A DNA stretch of 64,000 nucleotides from Buddleja alternifolia. Lineage: Eukaryota > Streptophyta > Magnoliopsida > Lamiales > Scrophulariaceae. The translations under genes were made by a program, and so were the position numbers. Location: NCBI GenBank assembly GCA_019426215.1, contig CM033396.1:20599101-20663100 (forward strand). The letters are read 5' to 3'. Of this stretch, positions 10,801-22,511 are shown piece after piece; positions within the stretch are counted from its first letter, which is position 1, and every line of letters starts with the position of its first letter. Under the pieces are notes generated by a model, which worked only from the letters and a program-made list of their open reading frames with translations, was not told where the DNA came from and ran no database searches.

Positions 10801-12036
10801 CTCTATAAGAGCAGGATCTTCTACAGATGTAGGAATGGGAATGCTGTGGGAAGAAATAAACTTACCTTGAGAACTTGTCTCAACAGCAACACTTTGAGCG
10901 CTTGGCTCAACAGCAACTTGAGTGCTTGGCTTAACAGTCTCAGGCTCTTCAGGAACAGGAGCAGCTCGACGCTTGCTTGTCCTGGAACGCTTGAATATTT
11001 CCTTCACGTTGACTCCTTCAACGAGTTTAAGCGCTTGAGTAGGAGGAGCAGCAACTGGTTCATCGAATTCGATTTGTTTGATGATTTCTTCCAGCTTCCT
11101 CCGCTTGAGAGGTAACTTGTCCTGTGCATCCTCATTAGTTTCCTCATCATCTTTCTGAGGAGCAGGAACAGCTTGTACCTTGGGCTTTCTAGGAGCCCTC
11201 TTCTTGGTAACAGTCGGACGCTTCACGGTTTCCTCTGGAGCAGGACGCTCAGCCTCTTCATCAGACGCTTCACGTACAGTCTGACGCTCAGAAAGTAGTT
11301 TAGCAGCACCACCAATTTTGGGAGGATTGAAAAGATTGGTCAGAATCCTTCGTCCAAAAAACTCGGTCTTATTCAGCGGGAGACCAGAGGAGTAAACGCA
11401 ATCTGATTTGTACAGAAGGTCACTCAAAATAAGTCCATACGGTTTGTTAGGGGTGTTCAGACAGTCCCTAAACCTTCCAAAGATATACTCACTCCAGTTG
11501 ATTTTGATGGAGAGGAGTATAGCAGTCATCATTTGAAATTGTGTGGGGTTGACCTTATCAAATGTGCCTACTCTGCATTCAACAATTTTACTGCAGAAAT
11601 CAGCCAACAGTCTGTACTGAGATACCAGATTTTTCTTTTCAAAGTGCTGGGTGTAAGGTACATCATCGTACGCCCTCATAACCGTCCATGCTTCCTTGAT
11701 TTGTGCCAGAGTGACATATCCAGTGTATCACCTTCATTAGGAAGATTGAAGTTCTTTGCAATGGAGTCAGCAGTCAACACAACTTCTTTTGCGGCCTCTT
11801 TCTTGGACATAGGGAGGAGGCAAGAGATAGACTTCTTGTCCTTCGAGAGTTTTGCATTCCTCCAGAATACATCAACTTTAGTCGAACGTCTTGAGTCCAG
11901 CCTTCGTAACAGTATCCATCATATCATGCAGGTTGATTTGGGGTTGATCATACAAGAATTTCCAATCAACAACAAGGCCTTCAGTAACCTTGATGATAGG
12001 TTCGGCAGAAGTAGATGAAGCTTTCTTTGGTGCCAT
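7801..12036 (-). pseudogene. Element B accessory (env-position) gene, broken
   Basis: A large gene downstream of RNase H, where Sireviruses carry their so-called env-like gene. The likely start is the ATG at 12034-12036 (MAPKKASS), which parallels MAPKVSKS in element C. Recognisable blocks in order are: a stretch containing KSISCLLPM; an alpha-helical block (MMTAILLSIKINWSEYIFGR, then KPYGLILSDLL) resembling the putative plant transposon protein domain; a Lys/Pro/Glu-rich low-complexity part; a long conserved central region; and a C-terminal coiled coil (LEKRLETLETSL, DKRLDDISDSM). Open segments are 9475-11679, 8773-9312 and 7801-8547, with frameshifts or stops between them and near the start. 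I see no signal peptide or membrane segment, so envelope function is not supported. A potential donor lies near 10866 (see findings). Confidence 0.8.
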
Positions 12037-12867
12037 TTTTGAAAGTAAAGAGAATTGAGATTTTCTTTTGCTTAGAGAGAGAGAAATTTGCAGAAATCTT
12101 TGAGTAAACGTGAATGATTTTTCTGCAGAAGTTGTGTTTTAAATGACACAGTAAAGAATTTTGAAACTTGTGTTCTCTAGTCTCTGTAGGATTTAGACAC
12201 GTGTAAGGACTTTTGAATCTCAGCCATAAATTCATTAACTGCGGACGCGAGTTTTGTGTAAGAGAGAGAAGTTACATTTGGTAATTCTCATATATAATGA
12301 TTTGACATCCGAGTTTTAAAAAAATAAAAAGAAAAACGTTTGGTATTTTCAGAGTGTAGCACACGCGCCTGATGGTACACTGACACGTACACAAACACGT
12401 GCTATCTCTGAACCGTCATTTTAAAAGTTTTGGTTACCCGCCAGTTTGATGTGATAGAAGCATGCGAGTGGAGTACAAAATAGACTTTTGAGTCTACCCA
12501 CTACTTTAAAAAAAGGCTTGTAAAATTTATGCATGATTGTTTTAAATAAAAATTTATATTAAGAGTTGAATGGAATTGGTTCAACGCTTAACTGATACTA
12601 CTGGGTGATATATCATTGAAAATTAGACGCTTAGGATTGAAAAGACTTTTTATGTTTGAGCGTTCAATATTTTATGTCTAAGTAATACTGAGCTTTGATG
12701 ATCATGCATCTGAAAATTTTGATCATTGACGCTTGCAGTTATGGTCAAGTACAACTTTAAGGTTCCCCCTAAATTTGATAACTTGTACCAGTTAGGAAAA
12801 TCTTTTAGATATAAATCAAGTGGATTCCCCCTAAATTATATGTCTAATAAAATATGATGCAAAATGA
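12037..12867. other. Element B non-coding stretch between accessory gene and pol, with repeated purine tracts
   Basis: No ORF of substance. On the minus strand it carries two copies of a purine motif (read on plus as TTCCCCCTAAAT at 12763-12774 and 12825-12836), matching the pair at 32551 and 32618 in element C. Repeated PPT-like motifs after pol are a known feature of Sireviruses. The accessory-gene promoter or leader should lie here, but I cannot point to it. Confidence 0.7.
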
Positions 12868-14395
12868 TTAAGCATTTAAATCAATCATACCTAATTCACT
12901 TCTCAAAGTGAGAAAACGTTGTTCGTTGAGTGCTTTGGTGAAGATATCTGCCAATTGTTTGTCAGTTCCAATGAAGTGCATGGAGATATCTTTCTTTTGA
13001 ACGTGGTCAAGAAGAAAATGGTATCTAATGTCAATGTGTTTAGTTCTGGAATGAAGAACAGGGTTTTGAGTCATGGCTAGAGCGCTTTGGTTATCACAAT
13101 GAATGGGGATTGGGCCTAGGATTATTCCATATCTCTAAGTTGTTGCCTCATCCATAACACTTGTGCACAACAACTTCCTGCAGCTACATACTCAGCTTCG
13201 GCTGTGGAGGTAGCTATGGATTGTTGTTTCTTACTATGCCATAAAACTAACCTATCACCTAGAAATTGACATGTACCACTAGTACTTTTACGATCTATTT
13301 TGCATCCTGCAAAATCTGCATCTGAGTAACCAATTAGGTTAAAAGGAGAGTCCCTTGGATACCATAAGCCCACATTTTGGGTGCCTTTCAGGTATTTAAG
13401 GATCTTCTTGGCAGCAATTAAGTGTGACTCTTTAGGATCGGCTTGAAATCGTGCACACGTGCATACCGAAAGCATAATATCAGGTCTACTAGCAGTAAGA
13501 TAAAGAAGTGATCCAATGATACCTCTATAATTAGTGATATCAACTTTCTTTCCACTTTCATCTTTATCTAACTTAAGAGCTTAGCTCATTGAAATTTTTG
13601 AATATGATGCATTTTCCATACCAAATTTCTTAATCATATCTCTTGTGTATTTAGCTTGGTTTATAAATATGCCATTATGAAGTTGTTTAACTTGTAATCC
13701 TAAGAAGAAAGTTAATTCACCCATCATGCTCATTTCAAATTGTTCTTGCATCATTTTCGAAAATTTCTCACACAGATGCTTGTTAGTAGAACCAAATATA
13801 ATATCATCAACGTAAATTTGGACTAAGAAAATATCTTCGTTATTGGTAATTTTGAATAACGTTGTATCAACGCTGCCTTTTGAAAAGCCTTTACCAATCA
13901 GGAAGATAGAGAGAGTGTCATACCATGCTCGGGGTGCTTGCTTAAGCACATAAAGTGCTTTGTCTAGCTTGTAGACCATACCCTTACCATGATTGTTGAT
14001 AAATCCTGGTGGTTGCTCCACATATACTTCTTCTTAGAGTTTACCATTCAGGAAGGCACTTTTCACGTCCATTTGATACACCATGAACTTGTTGAACGCT
14101 GCATACGCTAGAAACATGCAGATTGCTTCAAGACGAGCGACAGGAGCGTATGTCTCATCAAAGTCAATACCCTCCTCTTGGCAATATCCTTGAGCTACGA
14201 GTCTGGCCTTGTTCCTTATCACAATGCCGTTCTCATCCATCTTGTTTCTCTAAACCCATCTAGTTCCAATAACTCCTTGGTGAGTTGGCCTTGGTACTAG
14301 CATCCAAATCTTATTTCGTTCAAACTGATTAAGTTCTTCTTGCATGGCTTCAATCCAACTTGGATCACTTAGCGCTTCATCCACTTTCTTAGGTT
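12868..14395 (-). pseudogene. pol: Element B pol: reverse transcriptase and RNase H
   Basis: It would copy element RNA into DNA. Reading right to left: RT N-terminal block ([19 protein letters not shown]), [22 protein letters not shown], the catalytic [11 protein letters not shown] near 13800, [14 protein letters not shown], the connection (SRPDIMLSV), and RNase H ([31 protein letters not shown], then ADIFTKAL at the C-terminus). Compared with element C it is broken by in-frame stops near 14238, 14034 and 13581 and by a frameshift near 13122. Two stops sit where C has a glutamine codon (NGKL*EEVY and the one after SMS), so C-to-T change explains them. Confidence 0.88.
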
Positions 14396-16078
14396 CCATT
14401 TGAGATAAAAAGCTTGCGAACATAGCCTCATTGAATGTAGCGGCTCTAGTCCTAACAGGCGCTTCAATATCTCCAATAATCTGCTCAGGTGGATGATCAC
14501 GCAGCCATAGTCTATCTGGTTGAAAAGGGTTAAGAGGTTGAACAGACTCTTGACAAACAAACGCTTGATAAACAAACGTTCACAGATTCTTGTTTGCTCT
14601 TGATGATCACTCTCTTCATGATCATCAGCATTTCTTACAATATTGTCCATATTAACCTCACGAGTAATCTTAGGAGGTGGCACTGAGATCTCATCATCGT
14701 CGTCAGTATCTTCATCAATAGTAATCTTAGACGCTTGATGACATAGATCTTCAACTCCTACATCATTCACATTGACCTTACTCGGTTCTTGGTTAGCATC
14801 ATCAAAAACAACATGAATAGATTCCTCAACCTTCAATTTGATCTTATTGAGGATACAAAATTTGTTTCCATTCTTGGCGTAGCCTCGAAAGATTCCCTCA
14901 TCCGCTTTAGGATCAAATGTCTTTAGACTTTGGGATCCATTATTATGGATAAAACATTTTGAACCAAAGACGTGAAAGTATGAAACATTTGGCTTACGTC
15001 CCTTCCATAGTTCATATGGGGTTTTCCTATGCTGTTTGTTGATCATGCAACGGTTTTGAGTGTAACATGCAGTGTTGATCGCTTCGGCCCAAAACCTAGG
15101 AGCAAGCTTGGATTCTGCTAACATAGTCCTAGCGGCTTCCTTAAGCGTTCGGTTCCGGCGCTCAGCAGCGCCATTTTGTTGGGGAGTTCTGGGAGCTGAA
15201 TACTCATGATGTATTCCATTTTCTGCACAAAATTTCTCAACAATCTTGTTAGTAAACTCAGTACCGTGATCGCTTTTTATTCTTGCAACCTTAAGATTTT
15301 TCAATATTTGAAGTTGCCGAATAAGCGTTGTTAACTTGTCACGTGTTTCATCTTTGGATGAAAGAAATTCCACCCAATTAAATCGAGAGAAATCATCTAC
15401 TATCACCAAAGTATACTTCTTACCGCTTACACTGATCGTTTGAACAGGTCCAAACAAATCCATGTGAAGTAGTTCAAGTATTCTAGAGGTAGATAGATGA
15501 AGTTTTCTCTTGAACGATGATTTAACTTGTTTACCCATTTGACAAGCGTCACAAAGGCGATCCTTATGAAATGGTCCATTTGGTAATCCCTCTACAAGAT
15601 TTTGACTTATAAGCTGAGAGATTGTTTTGAAGTTGAGGTGATTCATTTTTCTATGCCATAACCAACCCGTTTTAGATTCATTTTTAGCAACAAAACATGT
15701 TGGGTTGTTATCAAGTGTTGAACCCCAATCTACCAAATATACGTTGTTAGTTCTTTTACCCTTCAATTTAGTAGACTTAGTATTAGCGTCATTTATATAG
15801 CAACAGTCACTTGAGAATATGACTTCAAAGCCTTTATCACAAAATTGACTTATGCTTAATAAATTGTGCTTCAGACCCTCAACATAATAAACATCACTTA
15901 TCATGATGTTCCCCCTATGCATAGTACCTATACCTTTGGAGTTGTCACCAAATACAACCTGAGGACCATTGGCAGCTTGATAGTTGATCAGATGATCTTT
16001 GGAACCAGTCATGTGCCTTGACGATCCACTATCGAAGTACCACACAGACGTATTGGCTTTAGCTCTAGGTACCTGCAA
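14369..16078 (-). pseudogene. pol: Element B pol: protease and integrase
   Basis: A 569-codon open stretch. It starts with the retropepsin active site YFDSGSSRHMTG (DSG), then the GAG-pre-integrase zinc module (HRKMNHLNF, later CDACQMGK), then the integrase core with LLHMDLFGP, SDHGTEF and QNGAAERRNRT supplying the D-D-E residues. The later domain ([20 protein letters not shown]) and an acidic linker follow. After DDHEESDHQEQT the frame is lost, so the last 80 or so codons are not the real product and the RT continues in another frame. The bracketing stops at 14369 and 16079 are decay of one polyprotein with gag on the right. Confidence 0.88.
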
Positions 16079-16099
16079 TCAAAAGGGAAGTTCTATTTC

Positions 16100-18303
16100 T
16101 ATTCAGGTACCCATTGTTGCTTGGGTCCTTTAACATTAGTAACATTGTTAGTTTGAATTAGAACTTTAGGAACCCATATTTGCCTGGTCTTCATTTTAGG
16201 AATACTGGCCTTTTTGGGTTTCACAACGTGTTGTGTGTGCTTTTTGGGTGTATAATAATATCCTCGATTATAATGGTAGTCATAATCATAGTCATTATGA
16301 TAATCATCATAGTATCGATAATATGATCTTGACTATCTCGGATATTGACGCTGGTATTTCCTTGGCGCTGGCTTGGGTTGCACTTTTGGTGTAGGACGCT
16401 TAGCGCTTGATTCACAGTGGTCAGTCTTATCTTTAGCCTTTTGAACGTTCGAATAAACCCGTCTTTGTGAATCATTTGCCTTAGCCTTACCCTTGCCTGA
16501 GTTAGCTTTGAGTTTCTCATTTGACCTCTTACCATTGTCACTGGTTCATTTTGTGTTTGACCTTGTGAACCTTTTTCAACAAAGATAACACCCCTTTCCT
16601 TTGTTGTTTGCCGTAACATTAGATTGATTGGATTTTTTACCGAGTTTATCGCATCCTAAACCGTTCTTCTCACCAAATAATCTAGTTACTTCAGTCACAT
16701 TATCCAGCTTTCTAGAGGCTTTTGATAATGATGAGATAAGCTGCTCTGATTTAGCAAGTCTAGCGATCAAATCAGCTTCTCTCTTGACTATTTTATCAAG
16801 ATCGCTTTTTAATTGAATAATTTTACTCTCAAGTGATTGGTTCCTCTCAATGCACTGTTGCTGAGCTGGCAACTCTGCTTTGAGCGTTACTTTATCTCTT
16901 GTGAGTGATGAAATAATAGCGAGATCATTTTGATATACGTTGGTAGCTTCTTGACATTCATTGTAGTATTCTTTGACTTTGTCAAGTAATTCATCATAAG
17001 AGAGAGGAATAGATAATTCATTCATTACCTCAGGAGACGCTTCATCATCTCTGGCCATGAGACATATGAACGCTGAGTCATCTAATGGCTCATCATCGTC
17101 ACTACTCTCTTCTGATGATTCTAAATCTTTAGGTGCGGATGCTGGTTCTGATTCCACTAGCAAACCTTGTTGACGAAGGTTGCTCCTGAATTGGTTTCTA
17201 TCCAAGTAATCTTGCCTTGAGGGCTTGGATATGTTTGGATAAGGGCAATTTACCTGGTAGTGCCCTGGTTTCCTGCAATTATAACAAAGATTAGTTTTCA
17301 TCTATTGTTCATTTGTTAATCTTGCAATGTGTGGTTTTGAGACCACTGGAGTTGAGAGATTTTGAGTAGACTCTTGGTATTGAACAGGCGCTTGGGGTGA
17401 AGGAACAGAATACTGAGGCGCTTGAAGTTGTTGTTGCATCGGAGAAGGCGCTTGATATGAACTTTGTCCTTGATTATTGAAACCTTTTCCTTTCTTTTCA
17501 TATCTCAAGAATTTTCTGAATCTATTCAGCAAAGCCAATTCCTCTTCTTCATTGATATCTAAATTCTTTCCTTTATTGCCCGATTTGCCTTTGATTGATG
17601 CTATAAGCGCTCCAGATTCAATCACCGGACTACTTACAACATCACTAGAAGAATTCAACTCGAACTCAAATGCTTTGAGCTCTGAAAAGGCGTCTTCTGG
17701 AGTTAGGAGATCCAGCATATTTGATTCTCTCATAGCAGTTGTCTTCATCAGGAATTTACTTGGTAAACTTCTAACAATCTTAACCACCATTTCTCGATTC
17801 TGCAAATCCATTCCCAACGTAAGTTCTGTAACTAGAGCTGTAAATCTTACATCTAATTGCTCTAAAGTTTCATTGGGTAGCATCTTAAATCCGTTAAACT
17901 TTTCCTTGGCAATGGAAAGTTTGTTTTCTTTAATCTAAGCTGAACCACCACAAATTGCAGCCAACTTATCCCATATTTCTTTAGTGGTTTTGCAAGACTT
18001 GATCTTGTTGAATAAGTTGTCATTATCACCAATAGCCGTATATAGAGCGTTACGACCAACATTGTCCAAATTAGCTCTTCGACGCTCATCTAGAGACCAT
18101 TCTTGTTTTGGTTTCTCAATGTAACCATCAGGAGTTTCTTCCGTGGCTCCAGGCGCTCTTGTGATAACTTTATATATTTTGATTGGCCCATCTAAAATAA
18201 TATCACACATGTCATCATCAAATGAACAGAGATATGTAAATGCTTTGACTTTCCATGTGTCAAAATTTGACTCAGTTAGTTTGGGAACTTTAGCAAATGC
18301 CAT
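16100..18303 (-). pseudogene. gag: Element B gag (nucleocapsid precursor)
   Basis: It starts at the ATG at 18301-18303 (MAFAKVPKLTESNFDTWK). Domains in order are the UBN2-type capsid region of copia gag (SCKTTKEIWDKL, then LNETLEQLD-like and RSLPSKFL blocks), a Pro/Gln-rich linker, a CCHC zinc knuckle (CYNCRKPGHYQVNC) near 17285, a Ser/Asp/Glu-rich acidic stretch, a coiled coil and a basic C-terminal part. It is broken by a stop after GGSA at 17935-17937 (glutamine in element C), a stop at 17302-17304 just before the knuckle, and a single-base insertion near 16600 that moves the frame. Codon-by-codon similarity to element C's gag is high throughout. Confidence 0.88.
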
Positions 18304-18386
18304 GTTTAAAATCTAGAGCAACTAAGTTTGAAAAAGGATCTAAACAAGTAGTTATGCTTGGAAATTTAAAAATTTCAATTTTAACC

Positions 18387-18398
18387 GCTCTGATACCA
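18387..18398 (-). other. Element B primer binding site (initiator tRNA-Met)
   Basis: The minus strand reads TGGTATCAGAGC two bases inside the right LTR. It is complementary to the 3' end of initiator methionine tRNA and sets the element's orientation. Confidence 0.92.
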
Positions 18399-18400
18399 CT

Positions 18401-19963
18401 TGTTGGTCCCAAGTGGCATACGAAAGGGTCTAGAAGGGGGGGTTGAATAGACCCTGAAGTCTTTTTCGACTTCAAAAGATTCGTATTGAAAAGGTTTTTG
18501 GACGCTTGAAAAGTACACGCTTGAAGTGTCTAACACTTGACTTAAGCGTTCACTGAAAATATAGGCGCTTTGGTGAAGCGTCTAACGAAGACTGTTTTTA
18601 TAAAGTTAACTTAGATTTCAAGACTTGAATACTACAACCAAATAGGTTTGAACGTTCACTTCTTTGATCAGTGTTAGCACAGTGGAATAATTTTTGAAGT
18701 CTTCTCTTTGGTAAGCTTTAGCGTCACAGAAAGTGTATTTAGTTGCTTAGCGTTTGATTAAGTTTTACTTTATCAAATTATGATATGACAATATGAATGC
18801 TGAAAGTAAAGTAAAGAACAATATTTGTAAGGTTAGTTGGGTGGTGTAATCCCAACTACGTTCTTCTTCTCCTTGAACACTTGGAGGCAATCCACTAAAA
18901 TTATTCTCAAAGAATCACATAGAATCTTCTACAAATTGGGGAGAGATGGATGTCGATGACTTGAGCTCTTTGATCACACAGATTTCTGCTCCAAATCACT
19001 TCAATCCCCTTGCTTCTTTCACCGAGAAAGATGGCAAGTATCCAACGTCAACTTCACACAGATCGCGAGACTTGGATAGGGATTTTTCTAAACGGTTTGT
19101 TTGATTTTGATGAAGTTCAAACAACTAGGAATATCTTAGTTGTAATGTGGGTTTCTTTGAAAAGAGTGTTTGAGATATTAGTTGACTGTCTCAGGATTTG
19201 AAGAAAAGCAAAGAGGATATTTTCTTGAAAGTTTTGGCTTTTCTGAGATTGTAAGGAATGAGACTTCAATGCAACAGCAATTTGACTTGATAATTGTTCT
19301 CTATGTTTGGCTTGTTGTTGAAGTCCTATTTATAGGCATTCTTGGAAAAAGTGTCCGTTTGACACATGCAAGAGCGCGTGTCTCTCACTTCCGCGAGTGA
19401 ACAACTTTTGTCCTTTTTTCCTGAAAATCTGCTGCACAAAAGTTGGTGCTGCAGTCTTTGAATAGTTGACAGTCCAATAGGGTGGCTTCTCCGTACGTCT
19501 GAAAGTGCTTATCACATTTAATGCTCTTATCAGCATTTAATGCATTTGAATTAAATGTCCGTTGGCATTTAATGCTTTGAGAATATTTGCATTAAAACTC
19601 CTTTTGGACTTAGAAATAAATTCAGGTGAAAATAGTCATTGATAGATGCTTATTCAACCTTGAATCACTTCTATTCTATAGGGTGACGCTTGGTGTAGCT
19701 GGTCATTCTAGACGCTTGGAATCTTCATCTTTATTCAGACTTCAGGCGCTTGAGTCTTCAAACTATACTTCTGATAAACCCACTCAGAACATATCAGACG
19801 CTTAGTCTAAGACAGCTTAACCTATCAATCTAAAAATAAGAATAAAGCAAAGCCTATTACAAATCTAACGCTTCAAAGCTAAAAGACAAACTTACCTACT
19901 TTTGGGGTCTAACAAAAAGTCCTAATTGTCATCATCAAAACATTTAACATGAAATTCCTAACA
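18401..19963 (-). repeat. Element B right LTR (5' LTR in element sense)
   Basis: 1,563 bp, TGTTGGTCCC to CCTAACA, a direct repeat of 5981-7570. As the upstream LTR it should carry the promoter, but I could not place a TATA box with confidence. Confidence 0.93.
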
Positions 19964-20731
19964 GTTTGGAATGATCCTAATCATTCGTTCTCAATTGGGT
20001 TACGGTGTGAGCCACGAGACTGGCTAGGTGTCACTCACACCTCTTTGGATTCCTCACAATTGCTTTTTAAGACGAACTTAAAGAGTCGCGCTTAAAGGAA
20101 GTGCAAAAGGAAAAACATGGGAAAAAGACTTGAGAGAAATTCACGGCATTGGATGTCGTAATTAATTAATTATTGGATAATTTAATTAATTAATTAAATT
20201 AATGAGTTAATTAATTTCTTGGAGAAATTGAATTATAAATTAATTAGGAATTGAATTAATTGGATTATCAATTTATTTATTGGATAAATAAATTATCCGA
20301 CTAATTAATTAGCAAGCAAGACGAAAGCCCGAAGGCTTCCGAGCCCACTAAAGGGCGGCCAAATAGACGCCCAAATAGGGCTCTTGCATACTAGTGTTAT
20401 TGTTTCATAATGATATAAATATATCACAAGGTAAAAAATAACACAAGGCAACTTACATAACTTTCTCTCTAAGAAAAAGTCTCCCACCTCTCTCTCTCTC
20501 TCTAGCCATCTTTGACAAGAAAGAGAGGAGGAGTTTTTCATTTTTGATTCCGGCGTGACGAATTAGAGACATTGGCAAATTTGGCGTTAGAGAAAAGGAT
20601 CACGTTCAGAAATCAACATACGCGATAACAGTAATTTTTCTATACACAATTAAACACGAGGATTAGAGATGATTCGGGCTTTGGGAATTAAATTTACTTT
20701 TAGCTGCGTTTTATTGGTATAATTCCCAATA
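19964..20731 (+). repeat. Element A 5' LTR, second part
   Basis: It resumes A's LTR after element B, beginning with the second GTTTG copy (19964-19968), and matches 55800-56567. It contains a long run of TTAATTAA-like sequence (20157-20310). It ends CCCAATA at 20731, where the 3' LTR ends CCCAACA, so the terminal CA has become TA in this copy. Confidence 0.9.
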
Positions 20732-20732
20732 G

Positions 20733-20745
20733 TGGTATCAGAGCC
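20733..20745 (+). other. Element A primer binding site (initiator tRNA-Met)
   Basis: TGGTATCAGAGCC lies one base after the 5' LTR end and complements the 3' end of initiator methionine tRNA. It fixes A's orientation as plus. Confidence 0.93.
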
Positions 20746-22511
20746 AATCTCTGAATTCTGTGTTTAATTGCTTATGTGATTGACTATTTTTTTTCGCGTT
20801 TTTGAGACCTGCTTTGAACGTGTTTTTCATATGAAAATATTCTGAATCTCGCTACAGTTTCTTCATGAAAGTTGTAGTTTAATGAGTTGCGAATCTGGTC
20901 ATATAAATTTTATGAGAATCAAGCACGATTAAACAGTGCGCTAGGCGCACGACATACACCGTGCCATGCGCCCAGCGCACAGACCTATTTCGGGGCCCGG
21001 GTTTTCGTGACTCGGGCCCTAATGGGTCGGGTTATATTTTTCTAAGGTCCAAATTTTAATTGAATAGGTGTTTGGGCTATTTTAGTTATCCGAGTGGGTC
21101 AAAAGGATGATGACCCGGATTTAATTAAAAAGGGGCCCAAATTATTTTGATTAAAATTGTGGATAATTCAATAAATTAGTTATTGGGCCTAATTAATTAA
21201 TTTTGAATATGCCAATGGTTGGTAATTTAATTTTGATAAAATTAAGCCCAATATAGTTTTTATTGATCTTTATTTGAATAAAATAATTAATTAATAAACT
21301 CTTGGAGAATTTTATTTATTAAGTTATTTATTTAAATAAAGAATTCTCATAAATAGGATTATTTTCATATGAATCAATAAAATTTGGAATTTTATTGTGG
21401 AAATTAATTAAGTTGGACTAATTAATTTTTATTAATCACCAACATAAGTGTTTTATTTATCGCGAGCATGTATTATGTGATGGTGACATATGTCTATGGG
21501 CTTAGGTTGCTTCTTTTGATTATGTATTTCTTTTGATGGGTTGTAAGGGCCGGTTTGAGCCCATTCTATTTTATTTCTAGATTTATGTATAGGTTTTAAA
21601 TTACCTCTTGTAATAAATAGAAATAGAATAGGCCTTTCAAGATGGAGATCATGCAAAAGAAGAGGAGCTTGGAGCCCACGAAGATTAGCTAGGCTTTTCT
21701 TTTTCAATTTTATGATGGCCCATTGGCTTGGGCCTTCTAGATAAAAGCCCATAGACTTGTGTGTTGTATTATTGCTTTCGATGCATGTTCAGTAGTTGTA
21801 TGAAGCATGTGTGTTATCAATATGCACTATATAAATTTGGTAAATGTGCAAAGTGAGACGAATTAAATGTTTAGAACATGAATTCTCCCAAATAAAAATT
21901 ATACTAAGTTAGTAAGGGGTGCTAGGCATCCTTTCCCTCCACCAAACTTGATAAGATCAAGGATTAAATCCATATGTGGCATTTTCCCAGTAAGTAGGGG
22001 TCATGTATCAAGATTTAATTCTAGAATTTTATTAAGTGCATTAGATGCCTTAATCGAGACATATTTCACCCCAAATATCGTTAAAGGGTTGCAAGGTGAA
22101 ATTCAAATGTTAGATTATGAGGAGTTAGTGGGAATGAACTTAGATAGTCCACATTACCAATAAATCGTTAAAGGGTTGCGGTTTTTGTGGATTATGGGAT
22201 AAATATGATTGAACCGTCTATTTGATAGATTGATTTTTGACATCACTTTAATTAAGTAATGGACCAAATATCGTTAAAGGGTTGCCATCCATTATATTAA
22301 TTAAAGAACTCAATCCCCACCACGAAGTTTTCATCAACGATCGCTTTCGTCTTTTCACAGTGGGAGTGTGAAATTTTGAAAAATGTAGTGGGAGCCAAGT
22401 TATAAGTCGAAGTCCTTGATTTTAAACTTGGTTTTAGTTTAGTTCAATAATCTAATTAAGTTTGGCTTATTTTCTGCAGTCCTTTTGTTTTATCTTTCTC
22501 AATCAAAAACC
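20746..22511 (+). other. Element A leader, non-coding, with a three-copy short repeat
   Basis: About 1.77 kb between primer site and gag without a convincing ORF. It is AT-rich except for a CpG-dense patch at 20937-20985 (GCGCTAGGCGCAC and GCGCCCAGCGCAC facing each other). Near its 3' end ATCGTTAAAGGGTTGC occurs three times (22077-22092, 22164-22179, 22270-22285). It probably contains the packaging signal and 5' UTR. Confidence 0.7.

Larger units (their letters stand above)
5981..19963 (-). mobile_element. Element B: Sirevirus-like Ty1/copia retrotransposon with accessory gene
   Basis: A complete but decayed minus-strand element of 13,983 bp. It has long terminal repeats at both ends (TGTTGG to CCTAACA), GTTTG duplications (5976-5980 and 19964-19968), a Met-tRNA primer site next to the right LTR and a purine tract next to the left LTR. 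Gene order in element sense is gag, protease-integrase-RT-RNase H, a non-coding stretch with repeated purine tracts, and a long accessory gene. That order, the [15 protein letters not shown] and [14 protein letters not shown] signatures and the size fit the Sirevirus lineage. By hand its LTRs differ at about 45 sites in 1,560 bp plus a 29 bp indel, so it is older than element D. Confidence 0.93.

Noticed and set aside
7801..12036. Calling the B, C and D accessory genes true envelope genes
   Set aside because: Position suggests env-like, but I see no signal peptide, fusion peptide or membrane anchor within the main frames. The visible content is helical, coiled-coil and low-complexity.
20305..20541. 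Minus-strand ORF in A's LTR, also present at 56137-56319
   Set aside because: It lies wholly in the LTR, antisense to A, is truncated in the other copy and starts in a CT microsatellite.
20937..20985. CpG-rich GCGC patch in A's leader as evidence that A belongs to the Athila box family
   Set aside because: Only one patch, in a copia element with different surroundings; similar wording is not enough to claim shared origin.
21453..21752. Minus-strand 99-codon ORF in A's leader
   Set aside because: No recognisable domain, antisense to the element, low-complexity AT-rich surroundings.
22073..22285. A CRISPR-like array (three 16-mers spaced 87-106 bp)
   Set aside because: Three copies only, spacers too long and uneven, and inside a plant retrotransposon leader.
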